Virus record (IMG/VR): IMGVR_UViG_3300043466_003618 | Coordinates: 1-33,841 of that record | Strand: one strand, 5' to 3' | Source: a virus | DNA length: 33,841 nucleotides | Shown: positions 1 through 9,684 of the stretch, one piece after another | Layout: every line of letters starts with the position of its first letter | How positions within the stretch are numbered: the first letter of the stretch is position 1 | Notes under the pieces: model-generated | What the model was told of the DNA's origin: nothing | The model's database searches: none | Seen by the model: the letters and a program-made list of their open reading frames with translations, nothing else | Made by a program: the position numbers and the translations under genes

Positions 1-3000
1 GCATCGTCGAGCATGCGCATATCAGCCATGTCGATTTCGTATCTTTGCATATTAGGCGAGTCGGCGTCTGGGCCAAGTTCTTCGTCATAAATTGCAGAAA
101 GAGTTTTACGGCCACTGGCACCTGTTAAGTCTAGTGCTTCATAAAGCGCTTCAGCTGGGACAAGCTCATTGCCGTCACCAAAATTAAGAGATCCAAATCC
201 GCTGGCTTCTTCTCCATTGACTGGGACTACAGCTTCTTTAAGCGCGAAAATAAGTTCAGACGGGCTGAATCTGTTAGAAAGAACTGACGGATCGTCTGTG
301 TACTCAAGGCTATTGTCTTCTTGACGACCTTTTGGCTCATACACATCGAAAATGTTTGGCTTGTACGCACCGTCCGGCGCTTCAAACATGTCGTCAAACA
401 TTTCTTTTGCTGGATCAATATTAGTTAAACCGTCTGTTGGCTCTGATTCTGGCGCTACTCTGCCAGCGCGAATGTCTTGAAGTTCAGTATCGTACTTTTT
501 AATTAAATCTGCAATTTGACCAGAGCTAATGCGCTCGCCTGTAGCAGGGTCTTCGTAGTCTCTACCAAAGGGTACGTTATAGAGTTCGTCAAGCGCCATA
601 CGAACTTCAATTTCGCGGTCTGACGCATCGTCGTAGATATCTTTAAACGACTCAAACTTACCGGGGTCGGTTTCGCGAAGATTTGCAAAAGGATTTGCGG
701 GTGGAGTTGGGCCGCCTGTCGGTGGCTCGCCTTCTGATGCATTATCTGTTGTATTTATTCTATCGGAGCGGAGAATCAGCTCCTGGCCTGTCATGTCTTT
801 TCCGACGACTAGTGTAACTCCGTCAAACTTAGAAGGTACTACACGCTCTGGCTCAAAGATAAGTGGCTCTCCGTCGTAGTTAATTTTTACACGCTTGTCA
901 GGAGAAAAATTATTTACCCATGAGTCAAGTATTACTTTGTCCGGATTTGGAAAGCCCGTCCAGTTTTTTGGCTCTTCGTACCATGACTTAACTTCACCGA
1001 TAAGCGCTGAAACAATTCCTTCAACAGAAGAGTCAGAAGTCATCGGATCTGCTAAATTATCTAGCGCAGGTAAGACACTATTTTTATCTTGTTGGCTTAT
1101 GTTTCCACTGCTTATTTCTTCATCAAGAATATTTTTAATTATTTCTACAACTTTTTTTCTATCTCTAAAGTCTACGTTAGCCAGTCTTCCTAGCTGAGTA
1201 AGAGCAGAGAATATTTTAGAATCTTTGCGGCCAATTTCTGCAGCCGGATTTTGCAAATTAGACAGTTTTTTGTCAAGAAGCTCTGTTAGCTGATTAATTG
1301 AATAAACTGCATTGTTTAATTCTTCTTTAGACATCGCAGTGTTTCTATACTGGAAAACTGCATTATTGTACGACTGAAGCCATGACGCGTCATCTGCCGT
1401 CAGATTTCCTCGCTCGCGCTCAAATTCAATGACAGCGCTTAATCTTTCAAACTGAGTATATTGATTGTCATTATCTGGATTAGCACCTTTTATTTTGCCG
1501 TCAATAACATACTGTGCTTCTTTTCTAATGTCAGCAGCAATATTGCCAGTTGACTCGTAAGGCCCGCCTTCAACAGGCGTTTTACTTACGCCAGTTTGAA
1601 CAAACCCTTCTTTGTCAAGTTTTGCAGTCCCTACCTTAAGAGAAATAATGTGCTGCTCTGGTGGCTCGCCTGGGCCTTCTGTTGGTGCTGATGGGCCGCC
1701 GGTTGGTGGCTCGCCGATGCGCTCGTCGTACAGCTCTGGGTCTCGGTTTTTAATGTACTCGGCAAACTTTTCACGCAGACGATCTGAGTTTTCAGAATAA
1801 AGTTCTGCAAAGAAATCTCTTCTTGCATCGTCTACTCTAGCCTTGTCATCTTCGTTTCTTACGTCGTCGTCAATTCCATTGTCGTTTAAGTACTCTCTAA
1901 AGTTTTGTTCAGAGGTATCAACACTATCTTCTAAAAACCTTTCAAGATTGAAAAGGTCATCATCTTTTACAAATTCAGAAAACAGCTCATCAATGTTACT
2001 ATCGCGAGATGGGGCGCCTGTTGGTGGTTCGGCTGGCTCGGCGGGGGCACCTGTGCCTTCGTCTACAACAATGGTATCGTAGACTTCTTGACCAAACTCG
2101 CTTCTAATAAACTCGGCAAACTCACGAGGAGAGTCATAGTCTTCAGACGACTGAGTGTCAATTAGTTCTCCGTCAGAGTCTACTATTCTAATTCCAAACT
2201 CTGGGTCATCATTTGTCCACTCAAGAGTGACTGGCTCTCCGTTGTAGGTAGCCTCTTGACTAAAGTCAGTGCTATAGAATTGTGGAGAGTCTCCTGGGCC
2301 ACCGGTTGGTGCAGTTGGGCCGCCGGTTGGTGGCTCGCCTGGGCCGAAGTCGCCTTCTGCGTAATCGCTTATGTTCTCCGAAACATACGTCATAGCATTG
2401 TTGCGTTCTTGCAGAGAGATTTCGTCGTTGCTGTACATTTCATTGAGTGCTTGCTCAAAATCGTCAAAACCAATACCACGGTCTTCGTCTGCCATTACGT
2501 TGGAAAGACGCTTCATCAGTGAGTTGCGCTTTGCAGTGCTATTCTCTAGACCAAGTAAATCGCGAGCATAGATGTCATCTACGAGTGCTTCTGTGTCGTC
2601 AAAACCAAGAGAATCGCCTCCGTCTGGGCCGCCGGTTGGTGGCTCGCCGGGACCGCCGGTTGGTGGCTCGTCTGGGGCGCCGGTTGGTGGCTCGATTTTG
2701 TCAAGAGTAAAGTTTTTTTCTGCGCCGTCAGCTTCTCTAGCGGTAAGGTTTGTTTTTTCAGTTTTAGGGTTACGCCACACGCGAAGCGGGGTAACGTTTC
2801 GCTCTTTTCCACTGTAATTAAATCGAACGTTTAAGCCATCGGCTACCGCATCTGTGATTTGCTGCACCAGATTTTCGTTTGGGTCAAGAGCAAGTGCCTC
2901 TGGCGCTTTGGCGGCTTTTTTAGTAGGCTGCTCTGACTTTTTATTTGGAGGAAAAATTTTATCCGATGTAAAAGTACGTTTTTCACCATTTTCATCAAGA

Positions 3001-4178
3001 CCAACAATATTATCTTTTTTGGTCTTAGGATTAAAATACGTTTCTGTAGGCGTAATTTCGCGATCTTTTCCATTATAGCTAAACCGAAGCTTTTGCTTTG
3101 CTACACGAGCGGCATTAGCTTGGCCAGCTACGTTAAGACCTTCGGCAATGTCACGAACATCTGAAAGATTTTCGATTTCTCCGGCATTTACTGCATCACG
3201 TAGCTGAGAAAGAGTTTCTTTCCTTGCGTCTGTAAACTGCTGACGAATTTGTTTTGCTTGTTCACCAGTAATTTCTTTCCTAGTCGGTGGGCCATCTGGC
3301 TCATCGTACTCTTTCCAGTTGCCTTTTGAAGTCCTGTATCCGCCTTTAGGGATTGCAGCCGGGACAGTTTTCCAAACTCCACCGGCGTATCGTTCATCAG
3401 ATTCCGCCTGCGCGATTTTGGCGATTTCATCGTCTGTCAACGAGCCGTAATCAATGCCAGCTTTACGCGCGGCTTCGAGTCTTTCTTTTGTTCTTTTTTG
3501 AGAATCTGCAGCGGAGGCTCCCGGCGCGCTAGGTTTTTCGGCAGTATTCGCTGCCTCAAGAACTTTTTCATAGTCATCTTGGTCATCGAGGGCGGCTTTT
3601 TGTACGTCTGCCCAGGAGTTCCCACGAGCGACTTCTTCGCCAATTGAGTTGTCACTAAGATCTGCACGGTGAAGTGTAAAAGTATCGCCGTCTTTTTTAG
3701 CAAAGTATCCGTCTTCTGAAGTCCAGATTTCTGGCTCGCCCTCAGGAGTTACCTGCTTTGTCCAGCCTGTAGGCTGCTCCATTCGCTTAAGATCTGCCGC
3801 GTTAATGGCAAGACGCTCGGACGCGCGAACGTCAGCATCTGGAAGATCCTTTAGAGCGTCCTCGGGAAGAATAGCGGCTACAGAATCGCCTTTATTTGAT
3901 GGCAGTGCGTAGATACCGTCTGGAATACGGTCATTACCTTTTACTTCAATTTCAACATCTTCAGTTCCAGATGCGCCTACAACACGACCAGACAGCTTGC
4001 GAACTCCATCCGGAAAGCGGATATTGAACATGAATCCGCCGCCCTGAAAGGCAAATCGACCTCTGCGGTCACGACGCTGAAGTTTCGCGCGCATTGATCG
4101 CGCGGCCTTCGAGTTACCACCGAGGCCAAAGCCTAACGCAGCAATAATTGGGTCGAAATCGTTGTTTTCTTCGTTCAC
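1..4178 (-). CDS. Giant multidomain virion-associated protein A, C-terminus beyond the window
   Basis: Open without a stop from a GTG at 4178 to the left edge, giving more than 1,390 residues. I do not recognise a named family for the whole protein. Residues 24-75 contain a basic NSKAARSMRAKLQRRDRRGRF segment followed by a beta-rich module that matches the N-terminus of the neighbouring giant protein (4289..9064), so the two are paralogues at this end. Three segments at about residues 350-410, 446-495 and 1091-1141 share a pattern (R/K-F/I-x-Y-x-G-K/E, then x-P, a turn, then a F/L-x-x-D-K/R-I end) that resembles WYL/Sm-like beta-barrel domains. Domains are joined by Pro-Gly linkers of the type EPPTGGP, at about residues 496-516, 611-631, 711-723, 823-843 and 1148-1160. 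Position after portal and head genes suggests a capsid-associated or injected protein (inference). The start lacks a strong ribosome-binding site. Confidence 0.85.
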   Translation of the reverse strand, partial: MNEENNDFDPIIAALGFGLGGNSKAARSMRAKLQRRDRRGRFAFQGGGFMFNIRFPDGVRKLSGRVVGASGTEDVEIEVKGNDRIPDGIYALPSNKGDSVAAILPEDALKDLPDADVRASERLAINAADLKRMEQPTGWTKQVTPEGEPEIWTSEDGYFAKKDGDTFTLHRADLSDNSIGEEVARGNSWADVQKAALDDQDDYEKVLEAANTAEKPSAPGASAADSQKRTKERLEAARKAGIDYGSLTDDEIAKIAQAESDERYAGGVWKTVPAAIPKGGYRTSKGNWKEYDEPDGPPTRKEITGEQAKQIRQQFTDARKETLSQLRDAVNAGEIENLSDVRDIAEGLNVAGQANAARVAKQKLRFSYNGKDREITPTETYFNPKTKKDNIVGLDENGEKRTFTSDKIFPPNKKSEQPTKKAAKAPEALALDPNENLVQQITDAVADGLNVRFNYSGKERNVTPLRVWRNPKTEKTNLTAREADGAEKNFTLDKIEPPTGAPDEPPTGGPGEPPTGGPDGGDSLGFDDTEALVDDIYARDLLGLENSTAKRNSLMKRLSNVMADEDRGIGFDDFEQALNEMYSNDEISLQERNNAMTYVSENISDYAEGDFGPGEPPTGGPTAPTGGPGDSPQFYSTDFSQEATYNGEPVTLEWTNDDPEFGIRIVDSDGELIDTQSSEDYDSPREFAEFIRSEFGQEVYDTIVVDEGTGAPAEPAEPPTGAPSRDSNIDELFSEFVKDDDLFNLERFLEDSVDTSEQNFREYLNDNGIDDDVRNEDDKARVDDARRDFFAELYSENSDRLREKFAEYIKNRDPELYDERIGEPPTGGPSAPTEGPGEPPEQHIISLKVGTAKLDKEGFVQTGVSKTPVEGGPYESTGNIAADIRKEAQYVIDGKIKGANPDNDNQYTQFERLSAVIEFERERGNLTADDASWLQSYNNAVFQYRNTAMSKEELNNAVYSINQLTELLDKKLSNLQNPAAEIGRKDSKIFSALTQLGRLANVDFRDRKKVVEIIKNILDEEISSGNISQQDKNSVLPALDNLADPMTSDSSVEGIVSALIGEVKSWYEEPKNWTGFPNPDKVILDSWVNNFSPDKRVKINYDGEPLIFEPERVVPSKFDGVTLVVGKDMTGQELILRSDRINTTDNASEGEPPTGGPTPPANPFANLRETDPGKFESFKDIYDDASDREIEVRMALDELYNVPFGRDYEDPATGERISSGQIADLIKKYDTELQDIRAGRVAPESEPTDGLTNIDPAKEMFDDMFEAPDGAYKPNIFDVYEPKGRQEDNSLEYTDDPSVLSNRFSPSELIFALKEAVVPVNGEEASGFGSLNFGDGNELVPAEALYEALDLTGASGRKTLSAIYDEELGPDADSPNMQRYEIDMADMRMLDD

Positions 4179-4288
4179 TTGATAAGCTCGTACTTTCTGC
4201 GCTTAGTAGTCAAGGGCGGCTGTTGTTTATATTACTAGGTTCTGGGCGGGTTAACATTACTACTTTGCTGCTTTTCAGCAAAAACTGG

Positions 4289-7200
4289 CTATGTAACAGA
4301 TTGCTGCTGTTGAGCGGCTCTGGTCTCTTGTGTTTCTGCACTGTATAGCGAGCGGTCGCGACCGACAGTTAGTCTCATGATCTGATTTATGCTCAAATTG
4401 GAAAGAAAATCTGGTGTAAAAAACCTTTCAATATTTTGAGACACCTGCGCATCTTGGTCTCCAGCTCTGTCAAGAAGAGACGAATTTGTCCCCATGTGAA
4501 TTTGATTTGTTATTCCTAAATCGACTGAAATTCTTTGTAATAAAGCGTTAAATGCCGCCCTGCGTGCGTCGGTATTGCTAATTTCCATAATTCCTTCTTC
4601 AAAAATAATTGGCTTTATTTCATCTCCCTGTGCGCCGTAGGAGCCAAGTCTTGCAAGTTCGCGGATCGCTTCCGAAACTTGCTCTCTTGCAGAGACAATA
4701 TCTGTAGCATTACTTATTGTTTTGTACGACCCGGCAGGGAATTTTAGTACTCCACCAGCTTCAGGTGTAAAAAATGTATCTTCTGCAAGAATGTTATCGA
4801 TCGAGCCTGGATTTGCTTCTAATAAGGCGCGAAGTGGAATAATAGCTATGTGACTGTTAGGAGGCCAGCCTCGCTCTTTAATAGGGTCAACAACGTGATT
4901 GAGAGCTGTATGAATTGTGTGACGAGGTACAAATATTTCTGTACCGTCTTCAAGAGTTGTTGGGTACGCAGACGCTGGCTTAAGTGCAATGTTGCCTTCA
5001 TCGTCAATAGGGAACGCGTACTCAGTTTGATGAACCACATACAAATCATCAATAGAGCCACCTAAAATACGTTCTGCTGCCTTTTGATCTTTTTCTGATA
5101 CTAAACCCTTGGCTATTTGCTCCTTAAGATTGGTTTCACTTTTCGGTTCAATGTCCTTGAGTGCAGCCTGTCTTTCACTTCGTATTTTTTCTACTTTTTC
5201 TTTACCAATTTCAGCCAGTTCTTCGAGTCGCGCCAAAGACGCTTCGTCTCCGCGAGCACCAGCGTACAAAAGCGCGTCAACTTCACTTGTAGATTTATAG
5301 CCTGTGCCGTCATTGCTGCTTAATGCTGATCTAGCGTACGCCCACTTAAGCGCGAGCTCTTTTCCTTCTTTACTGCCCATTTCTACGCCTGCGATTTTAT
5401 ACGGGTTAATAGGCACTATTTCTACGTCATCCATGTCTTCGCCGTACTTTACTACGTTGCGATCTTTTTCCATACCAAAGTGTATTTTTTTACCGCCAAT
5501 ATTCCACACTTGCCCAATAGCGGCATTGACCGGGTTTTCTAGTTCTGCTTTAGCTTTTTCTAACTCGTAATCACTAGGTACAAAACTCATGGAAGCTTCT
5601 TTTTCAAGACTCACTGAATTGTTTGGGAGTCTATCGGCACTCTGAGCTGGCTCAGGTTCTGGTGACAAAGAACCATCTGAAGAAAATTTCTCTTCACCCT
5701 TTGTCCGATTCTTTCTGGCACTAATGGCACGGTCAAGCTCTTCTTTGATTACATCTAGGCCAAATTCTTTTCCATCTCTTGTTTCGCCAAATGTTCCAGC
5801 GTTTTCTTTGAGTGTTCCTTTTCCACTTTTATCAAATTGAGTAATTTTTGCTCTTAGGTACGCCTCGTACGGGGTTGTCTCTGGCTCGTCTTTTGGTATT
5901 AACACTTCGCGTGGTATATCTCCAAATATTTCGTCGTACCTGTCGAGCCATGCTGAAGTCATAGATGAATTAAAGAGTTCTACATTTTCTGGGTGCAGAT
6001 ATTCAAGAGCACCCATTTGTCCGTTTGCTCCACGAGGTTCACCTATTTGCGCAACAAGCTCTGTCCCTCTTGAATCAAGAATTTCGTCTCGTGTTCTTGC
6101 AAAGTCAAAAATTACGCTTAGATTCCCATAAAAATCTGGATTCATTCCCTGCGGAACATCGCCTATTTCTCTTCTTGTTTGACCAATGTCTGCAATGTAC
6201 ACTGCCCTCACTTCGCTCGGGTCAAATGTTCCGAGGGTCGCCGTTTCGTTATATTTGTCGTTATACTTAAATGACGGGTCAAGAGGCCCAGCTATGGAGG
6301 CACCCGAATCGCCTGTCATCGACGAAAAGAGCATTCCAATTGGGTCTGCATATGCAATTCCTGCTTCATCGATTGATTCCAAGTCGGCAACAGCTGCGCC
6401 AGATGAACCGAATCTTGTTACCGCGTCGCCATTGACTACCTTTGTTCTTTCGTTTACCGCGTCACTCAGTACGATATGGCTTCTGCCGTATTTTGCTGTT
6501 TGTGACAAATCTGCAACGTCGGAACCGATGGGGAAGTCATACATGGTTACAAAGTCTTCACCATATATTTTTTTCATTCTCTTCTCTCTTGCAAGATAAG
6601 AGTCTTTTGGAAGAGAGTGGCCAGAAATAGGCCTCATTGCTGTTATTGCTTTATCTTCAGGTGTGTTTTCCCCGGTGAATGGTAGGCCATACATTGTCTC
6701 CACTTTTCTACGAGCAGTAATCGTAATACTGTCGCCCATCGACGTTGTTCCAGAAAGATTGTCTAACTTTCTTTCGTCGCTATCGTGGACTGTCACTCCA
6801 CCAGCTCCCCTGATTATTCTTTTCACATCCGGAGTCTGAATAATAGGGCTTCCCATGTTTTTACCAAAATCAACGCTTGCTTTTCTAATAAGTTCTTCAA
6901 GTTTTTCATCGGAAGCATTGTCTATGTCTCCCATAAACTTAATGAAATCGTCAATTTTTTTTACAAGCTCTGTATCATTTTGTGACAAAGCAATTTCTTT
7001 TGCTGCAGCAACTCTCCAACCGATTGGGAGCTGCCGATTTCCAAACGCCCACTGCCTTAACCCTTCATCTTTGGGGTCAGTAAAGAGAATTGCTTCGCGC
7101 ATTCCTTTTAGACTTATTTTTCCGTCAGCGTAGTCATTAAATATTTTCTTTATATTGTCAGAAAGTTCCGGAATATCAGTTAGTCCTAACTCTTTACTCT

Positions 7201-9064
7201 TTCTTAATGTTTTTACAGATGAATTTATTTGCCGGTCAATTTCTTCTTTTGATGTTCCAACAGTCTTGCCTTGCCATTTAATTCCAAGAGCAGAAGCTTC
7301 ATCAAGTATTTCTTTAGAACTTTTTGCTGTTTTTTCTTTTTCTGCAGACTGCGTCTTGGGCCCTGACACAATCTTACCGCCATCCCATGTATTAACAACT
7401 TCGCCGTCTCTAACTGGGACTACACGTATGCCAACACTTTCAAGCATTTTACTAATTGACTCAAATTGTTCTTCTGAAACTTTATGTGTCGCCCATGGTT
7501 GCCGTTCCCCAACATTAACTACGACATAGTCAACGTCACTAAGACTAACTCCACCGTGTACTTGTGCTTCTGCGTAAATTGCCATTGGGTTTCCGACTGC
7601 TCCAGACGCGTCCTTGCTGGGTACACCCATTGGTGACGGCACTAAGCCGGAGCCAAGACTGTTCTGTGTCGTGTATGTTGCACGTGAATGCGCATCTTTT
7701 TTAAGAACAAATTGCAACTCTCCGTACATTTGAACTGCATCAAAGTTTTCATCGTCTATAACTCCACCTTTAGTCAGGTAGCCGTAGACTGGACGTGTTT
7801 CTGGCGCATTGCGCGGATGATAGCCAAACTGAGCTATATCACCTTGCATTCTCCCTTGAGTGTACAGTGTACCGCCAGAAGTGTTTGTTTCAAACTGTGT
7901 CTTAAATCTTCCATCAGTTATTAGTTTTTCAAGAACCTCCAGAGGAAAAGCAATAGCAATATCTGCTTTTTCAAGTACTTCTGCAGAGTTTTGAAGTCTT
8001 AGTTCATCGCTATAAATATCTTGTCCGCCGTCTTTAATTGCACGAGCGTTATTTACCACCAATTTGTGTCGGTAGTCTAATGGTCGTGTGATAGCTTCAA
8101 CAATATCTGCCACTTCTTGTTCTGTAAACGCTGACTCTTCGCCATCCTTGGCAGCCGTGTAGTCTTCTTTTATGGCCTCACTTAACTCGTTCCACTGAGA
8201 CTCAGTAACAATTAGCGAGTCATTGAATTCATTAAGAATTGCATTTTCTTCAGAAGTATACGTGCCTTTACTGGCCTCTTTTTCTTTTACTCTGTCAAAA
8301 AGCTCTTTATGTTTTTGTAGTAACTCACGGGCTTTCTTATACCCGCCGTCTGTGCTCTGGACAATAGAATCATAAGCCGCTTGCGTTCTTTTAGGCATTG
8401 TTCCTGGACGCAAAATAGACAGTGGACGACCAGTAGCTTTTGCTTCTTTAAGACTGTCTGTCGGCTGAAGTTGCGTAGACGTTGCCCTGTCAGAACTGCG
8501 AGCGTTGGTGTCTTGGCTAGCAGCTGGTGCCGGTGTATCTCTTTTTTCGTAATCAGCAGTTGCTTTTTGAATGTCCGCCCACGACTCGCCACGAACAATT
8601 TCATTTGCAGGATTGCCTGCGCTATCGGTGTCATACGCTACATACGAGTCAGCAAATTGGCGAACAACTAAACCGTCTTCAGAAGACCATTCCTTAGGTT
8701 CACCGTCCGCAGTATTTCTCGGAGTCCACCCGCTGGGTTGGGCTGCTACTTGTACAGTACTGATATCAATTTCGTCTTCTTTTGCAATACTTTTTTTAAT
8801 ATTTCCAGTTTTTACGTTGGTACCTTCAAGATTAAGAATAGCTTTTGCAGCAGTGCCTTTTTGTGATGGCGCAGAATAAATACCATCAGGCACTCCTGCA
8901 ACGCCACGCATTTCAACTTCAATTAAGTCTTCACCAGACTGCCCAACAACTCTCCCGGCTGCTGAAACGCGGCCACCGGAAGAAAGTTTAAAGTTAAAAG
9001 AAAATCCTCCACCCATTTCTGCAAATCGTCCGAGACGATCGCGGCGCTGCATGCGAGCGCGCAA
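4289..9064 (-). CDS. Giant multidomain virion-associated protein B (duplicated enzyme-like modules); probably expressed by -1 frameshift from 9130..9678
   Basis: A 1,591-codon frame read from a TTG at 9064, the only near-standard start codon between the preceding in-frame stop and ATG 9052. The start is doubtful: homology to giant protein A (NSRAEKS-LRARMQRRD here, NSKAARS-MRAKLQRRD there) continues at least seven residues upstream of the TTG, and there is no good ribosome-binding site. A -1 frameshift at 9136-9142 would add this upstream part in frame. Residues 24-75 repeat the N-terminal module of protein A. Residues about 360-520 and 760-960 share a motif order: R..E..YG, RPV/I-Y/S-G-Y/H-L, YG-x-x-Q/H-F/I-VL, x-R-A/T, a GD or NS segment, and Y-x-E followed by a VV strand. 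This resembles DUF3626/ADP-ribosyltransferase-like proteins, though I am unsure of the family. A third module at about 1335-1480 (YVVHQTE, PRHTIHTALNHVV) is also enzyme-like. Probably a virion-packaged effector or head protein (inference). Confidence 0.85.
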   Translation of the reverse strand: MRARMQRRDRLGRFAEMGGGFSFNFKLSSGGRVSAAGRVVGQSGEDLIEVEMRGVAGVPDGIYSAPSQKGTAAKAILNLEGTNVKTGNIKKSIAKEDEIDISTVQVAAQPSGWTPRNTADGEPKEWSSEDGLVVRQFADSYVAYDTDSAGNPANEIVRGESWADIQKATADYEKRDTPAPAASQDTNARSSDRATSTQLQPTDSLKEAKATGRPLSILRPGTMPKRTQAAYDSIVQSTDGGYKKARELLQKHKELFDRVKEKEASKGTYTSEENAILNEFNDSLIVTESQWNELSEAIKEDYTAAKDGEESAFTEQEVADIVEAITRPLDYRHKLVVNNARAIKDGGQDIYSDELRLQNSAEVLEKADIAIAFPLEVLEKLITDGRFKTQFETNTSGGTLYTQGRMQGDIAQFGYHPRNAPETRPVYGYLTKGGVIDDENFDAVQMYGELQFVLKKDAHSRATYTTQNSLGSGLVPSPMGVPSKDASGAVGNPMAIYAEAQVHGGVSLSDVDYVVVNVGERQPWATHKVSEEQFESISKMLESVGIRVVPVRDGEVVNTWDGGKIVSGPKTQSAEKEKTAKSSKEILDEASALGIKWQGKTVGTSKEEIDRQINSSVKTLRKSKELGLTDIPELSDNIKKIFNDYADGKISLKGMREAILFTDPKDEGLRQWAFGNRQLPIGWRVAAAKEIALSQNDTELVKKIDDFIKFMGDIDNASDEKLEELIRKASVDFGKNMGSPIIQTPDVKRIIRGAGGVTVHDSDERKLDNLSGTTSMGDSITITARRKVETMYGLPFTGENTPEDKAITAMRPISGHSLPKDSYLAREKRMKKIYGEDFVTMYDFPIGSDVADLSQTAKYGRSHIVLSDAVNERTKVVNGDAVTRFGSSGAAVADLESIDEAGIAYADPIGMLFSSMTGDSGASIAGPLDPSFKYNDKYNETATLGTFDPSEVRAVYIADIGQTRREIGDVPQGMNPDFYGNLSVIFDFARTRDEILDSRGTELVAQIGEPRGANGQMGALEYLHPENVELFNSSMTSAWLDRYDEIFGDIPREVLIPKDEPETTPYEAYLRAKITQFDKSGKGTLKENAGTFGETRDGKEFGLDVIKEELDRAISARKNRTKGEEKFSSDGSLSPEPEPAQSADRLPNNSVSLEKEASMSFVPSDYELEKAKAELENPVNAAIGQVWNIGGKKIHFGMEKDRNVVKYGEDMDDVEIVPINPYKIAGVEMGSKEGKELALKWAYARSALSSNDGTGYKSTSEVDALLYAGARGDEASLARLEELAEIGKEKVEKIRSERQAALKDIEPKSETNLKEQIAKGLVSEKDQKAAERILGGSIDDLYVVHQTEYAFPIDDEGNIALKPASAYPTTLEDGTEIFVPRHTIHTALNHVVDPIKERGWPPNSHIAIIPLRALLEANPGSIDNILAEDTFFTPEAGGVLKFPAGSYKTISNATDIVSAREQVSEAIRELARLGSYGAQGDEIKPIIFEEGIMEISNTDARRAAFNALLQRISVDLGITNQIHMGTNSSLLDRAGDQDAQVSQNIERFFTPDFLSNLSINQIMRLTVGRDRSLYSAETQETRAAQQQQSVT

Positions 9065-9112
9065 CGATTTTTCTGCGCGGCTATTGCCTGAAGCTATGTG
9101 TGGACGAAGGAC

Positions 9113-9142
9113 GCGGCCCTTGCGAGCCGCTACTCTTTTGGG
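9113..9142 (-). promoter_or_regulatory. Candidate programmed -1 ribosomal frameshift site
   Basis: On the minus strand the end of the 9130..9678 frame reads TAC CCA AAA GAG TAG. The heptamer C CCA AAA (9136-9142) fits the X XXY YYZ slippery rule. After a 5-nt spacer (GAGTA) comes GCGGCTC-GCAA-GGGCCGC (9113-9130), a 7-bp stem with one U-G pair closed by a GNRA tetraloop. A -1 slip enters exactly the frame of the 1,591-codon ORF with no stop in between, giving ...NYPK-RVAARKGRVLRPHIASGNSRAEKS-LRARMQRRD.... Spacing and geometry match known frameshift signals. Expression itself is inferred. Confidence 0.7.
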
Positions 9143-9678
9143 TAGTTATCGTCTTCGTATTGAATCGGGTCAACAGATGCTGTTAAAGGCGCGGCACTAG
9201 GGCCAAGGGCGGACAAACGAGCAAACGCATGAGCGCGCTCAGTTGAACCAGGCGTTGCCGTGTGGGCGCGAATGACAAGTTCACGCGCAGATGGGTCAAC
9301 TAAAGGATCGGCGGCTGTCCACTGCGCTTGAGCGTGACGTAGTGCAGATGCTGTCATCGCGTGCGGGCGAGCAGAGTTGGGGTGACCGACAGGCAAAAGA
9401 TCTGCGTTGCTCAGCGCCATCGTTGACTCTTTATTGCGAGACGCTAATGACATGTACGAAGATACTGCTTTAATTGCAGAAAAAATACGTGCGCTTGGCT
9501 CGCTATCACGTGTTTTACGCAAGTCGCGGTTTGCTACTTCAATTGCGGTAGCAAACGGTACACGGCGCTCTGCCTGTAGGTAAAGATTTGACCGCTCTAG
9601 TAAAGCAAGAATTTCAGAACGAAGTTGCTGAGTATGCTGCTTTGTAAACGTTTTTCTCGTAATTTTCTTTTTCTTCAT
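9130..9678 (-). CDS. Head-associated protein, probable upstream partner of a frameshift fusion
   Basis: 182 residues from ATG 9678, 6 nt after the stop of 9685..9936. Starts with a Lys-rich segment (MKKKKITRKTFTKQHTQQ), then helical sequence, then DLLPVGHPNSARPHAMTASAL, a motif shared with 9933..10976 (DLLPKAHPKS...MTASAL). The C-terminus is APLTASVDPIQYEDDNYPKE. No named family recognised. Its stop lies five codon positions from a slippery heptamer, so a fraction of ribosomes may extend it into the giant protein at 4289..9064. Its place between portal-proximal genes and the giant proteins suggests a head-assembly or scaffold-like role (inference). Confidence 0.85.
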   Translation of the reverse strand: MKKKKITRKTFTKQHTQQLRSEILALLERSNLYLQAERRVPFATAIEVANRDLRKTRDSEPSARIFSAIKAVSSYMSLASRNKESTMALSNADLLPVGHPNSARPHAMTASALRHAQAQWTAADPLVDPSARELVIRAHTATPGSTERAHAFARLSALGPSAAPLTASVDPIQYEDDNYPKE

Positions 9679-9684
9679 GTCCGT

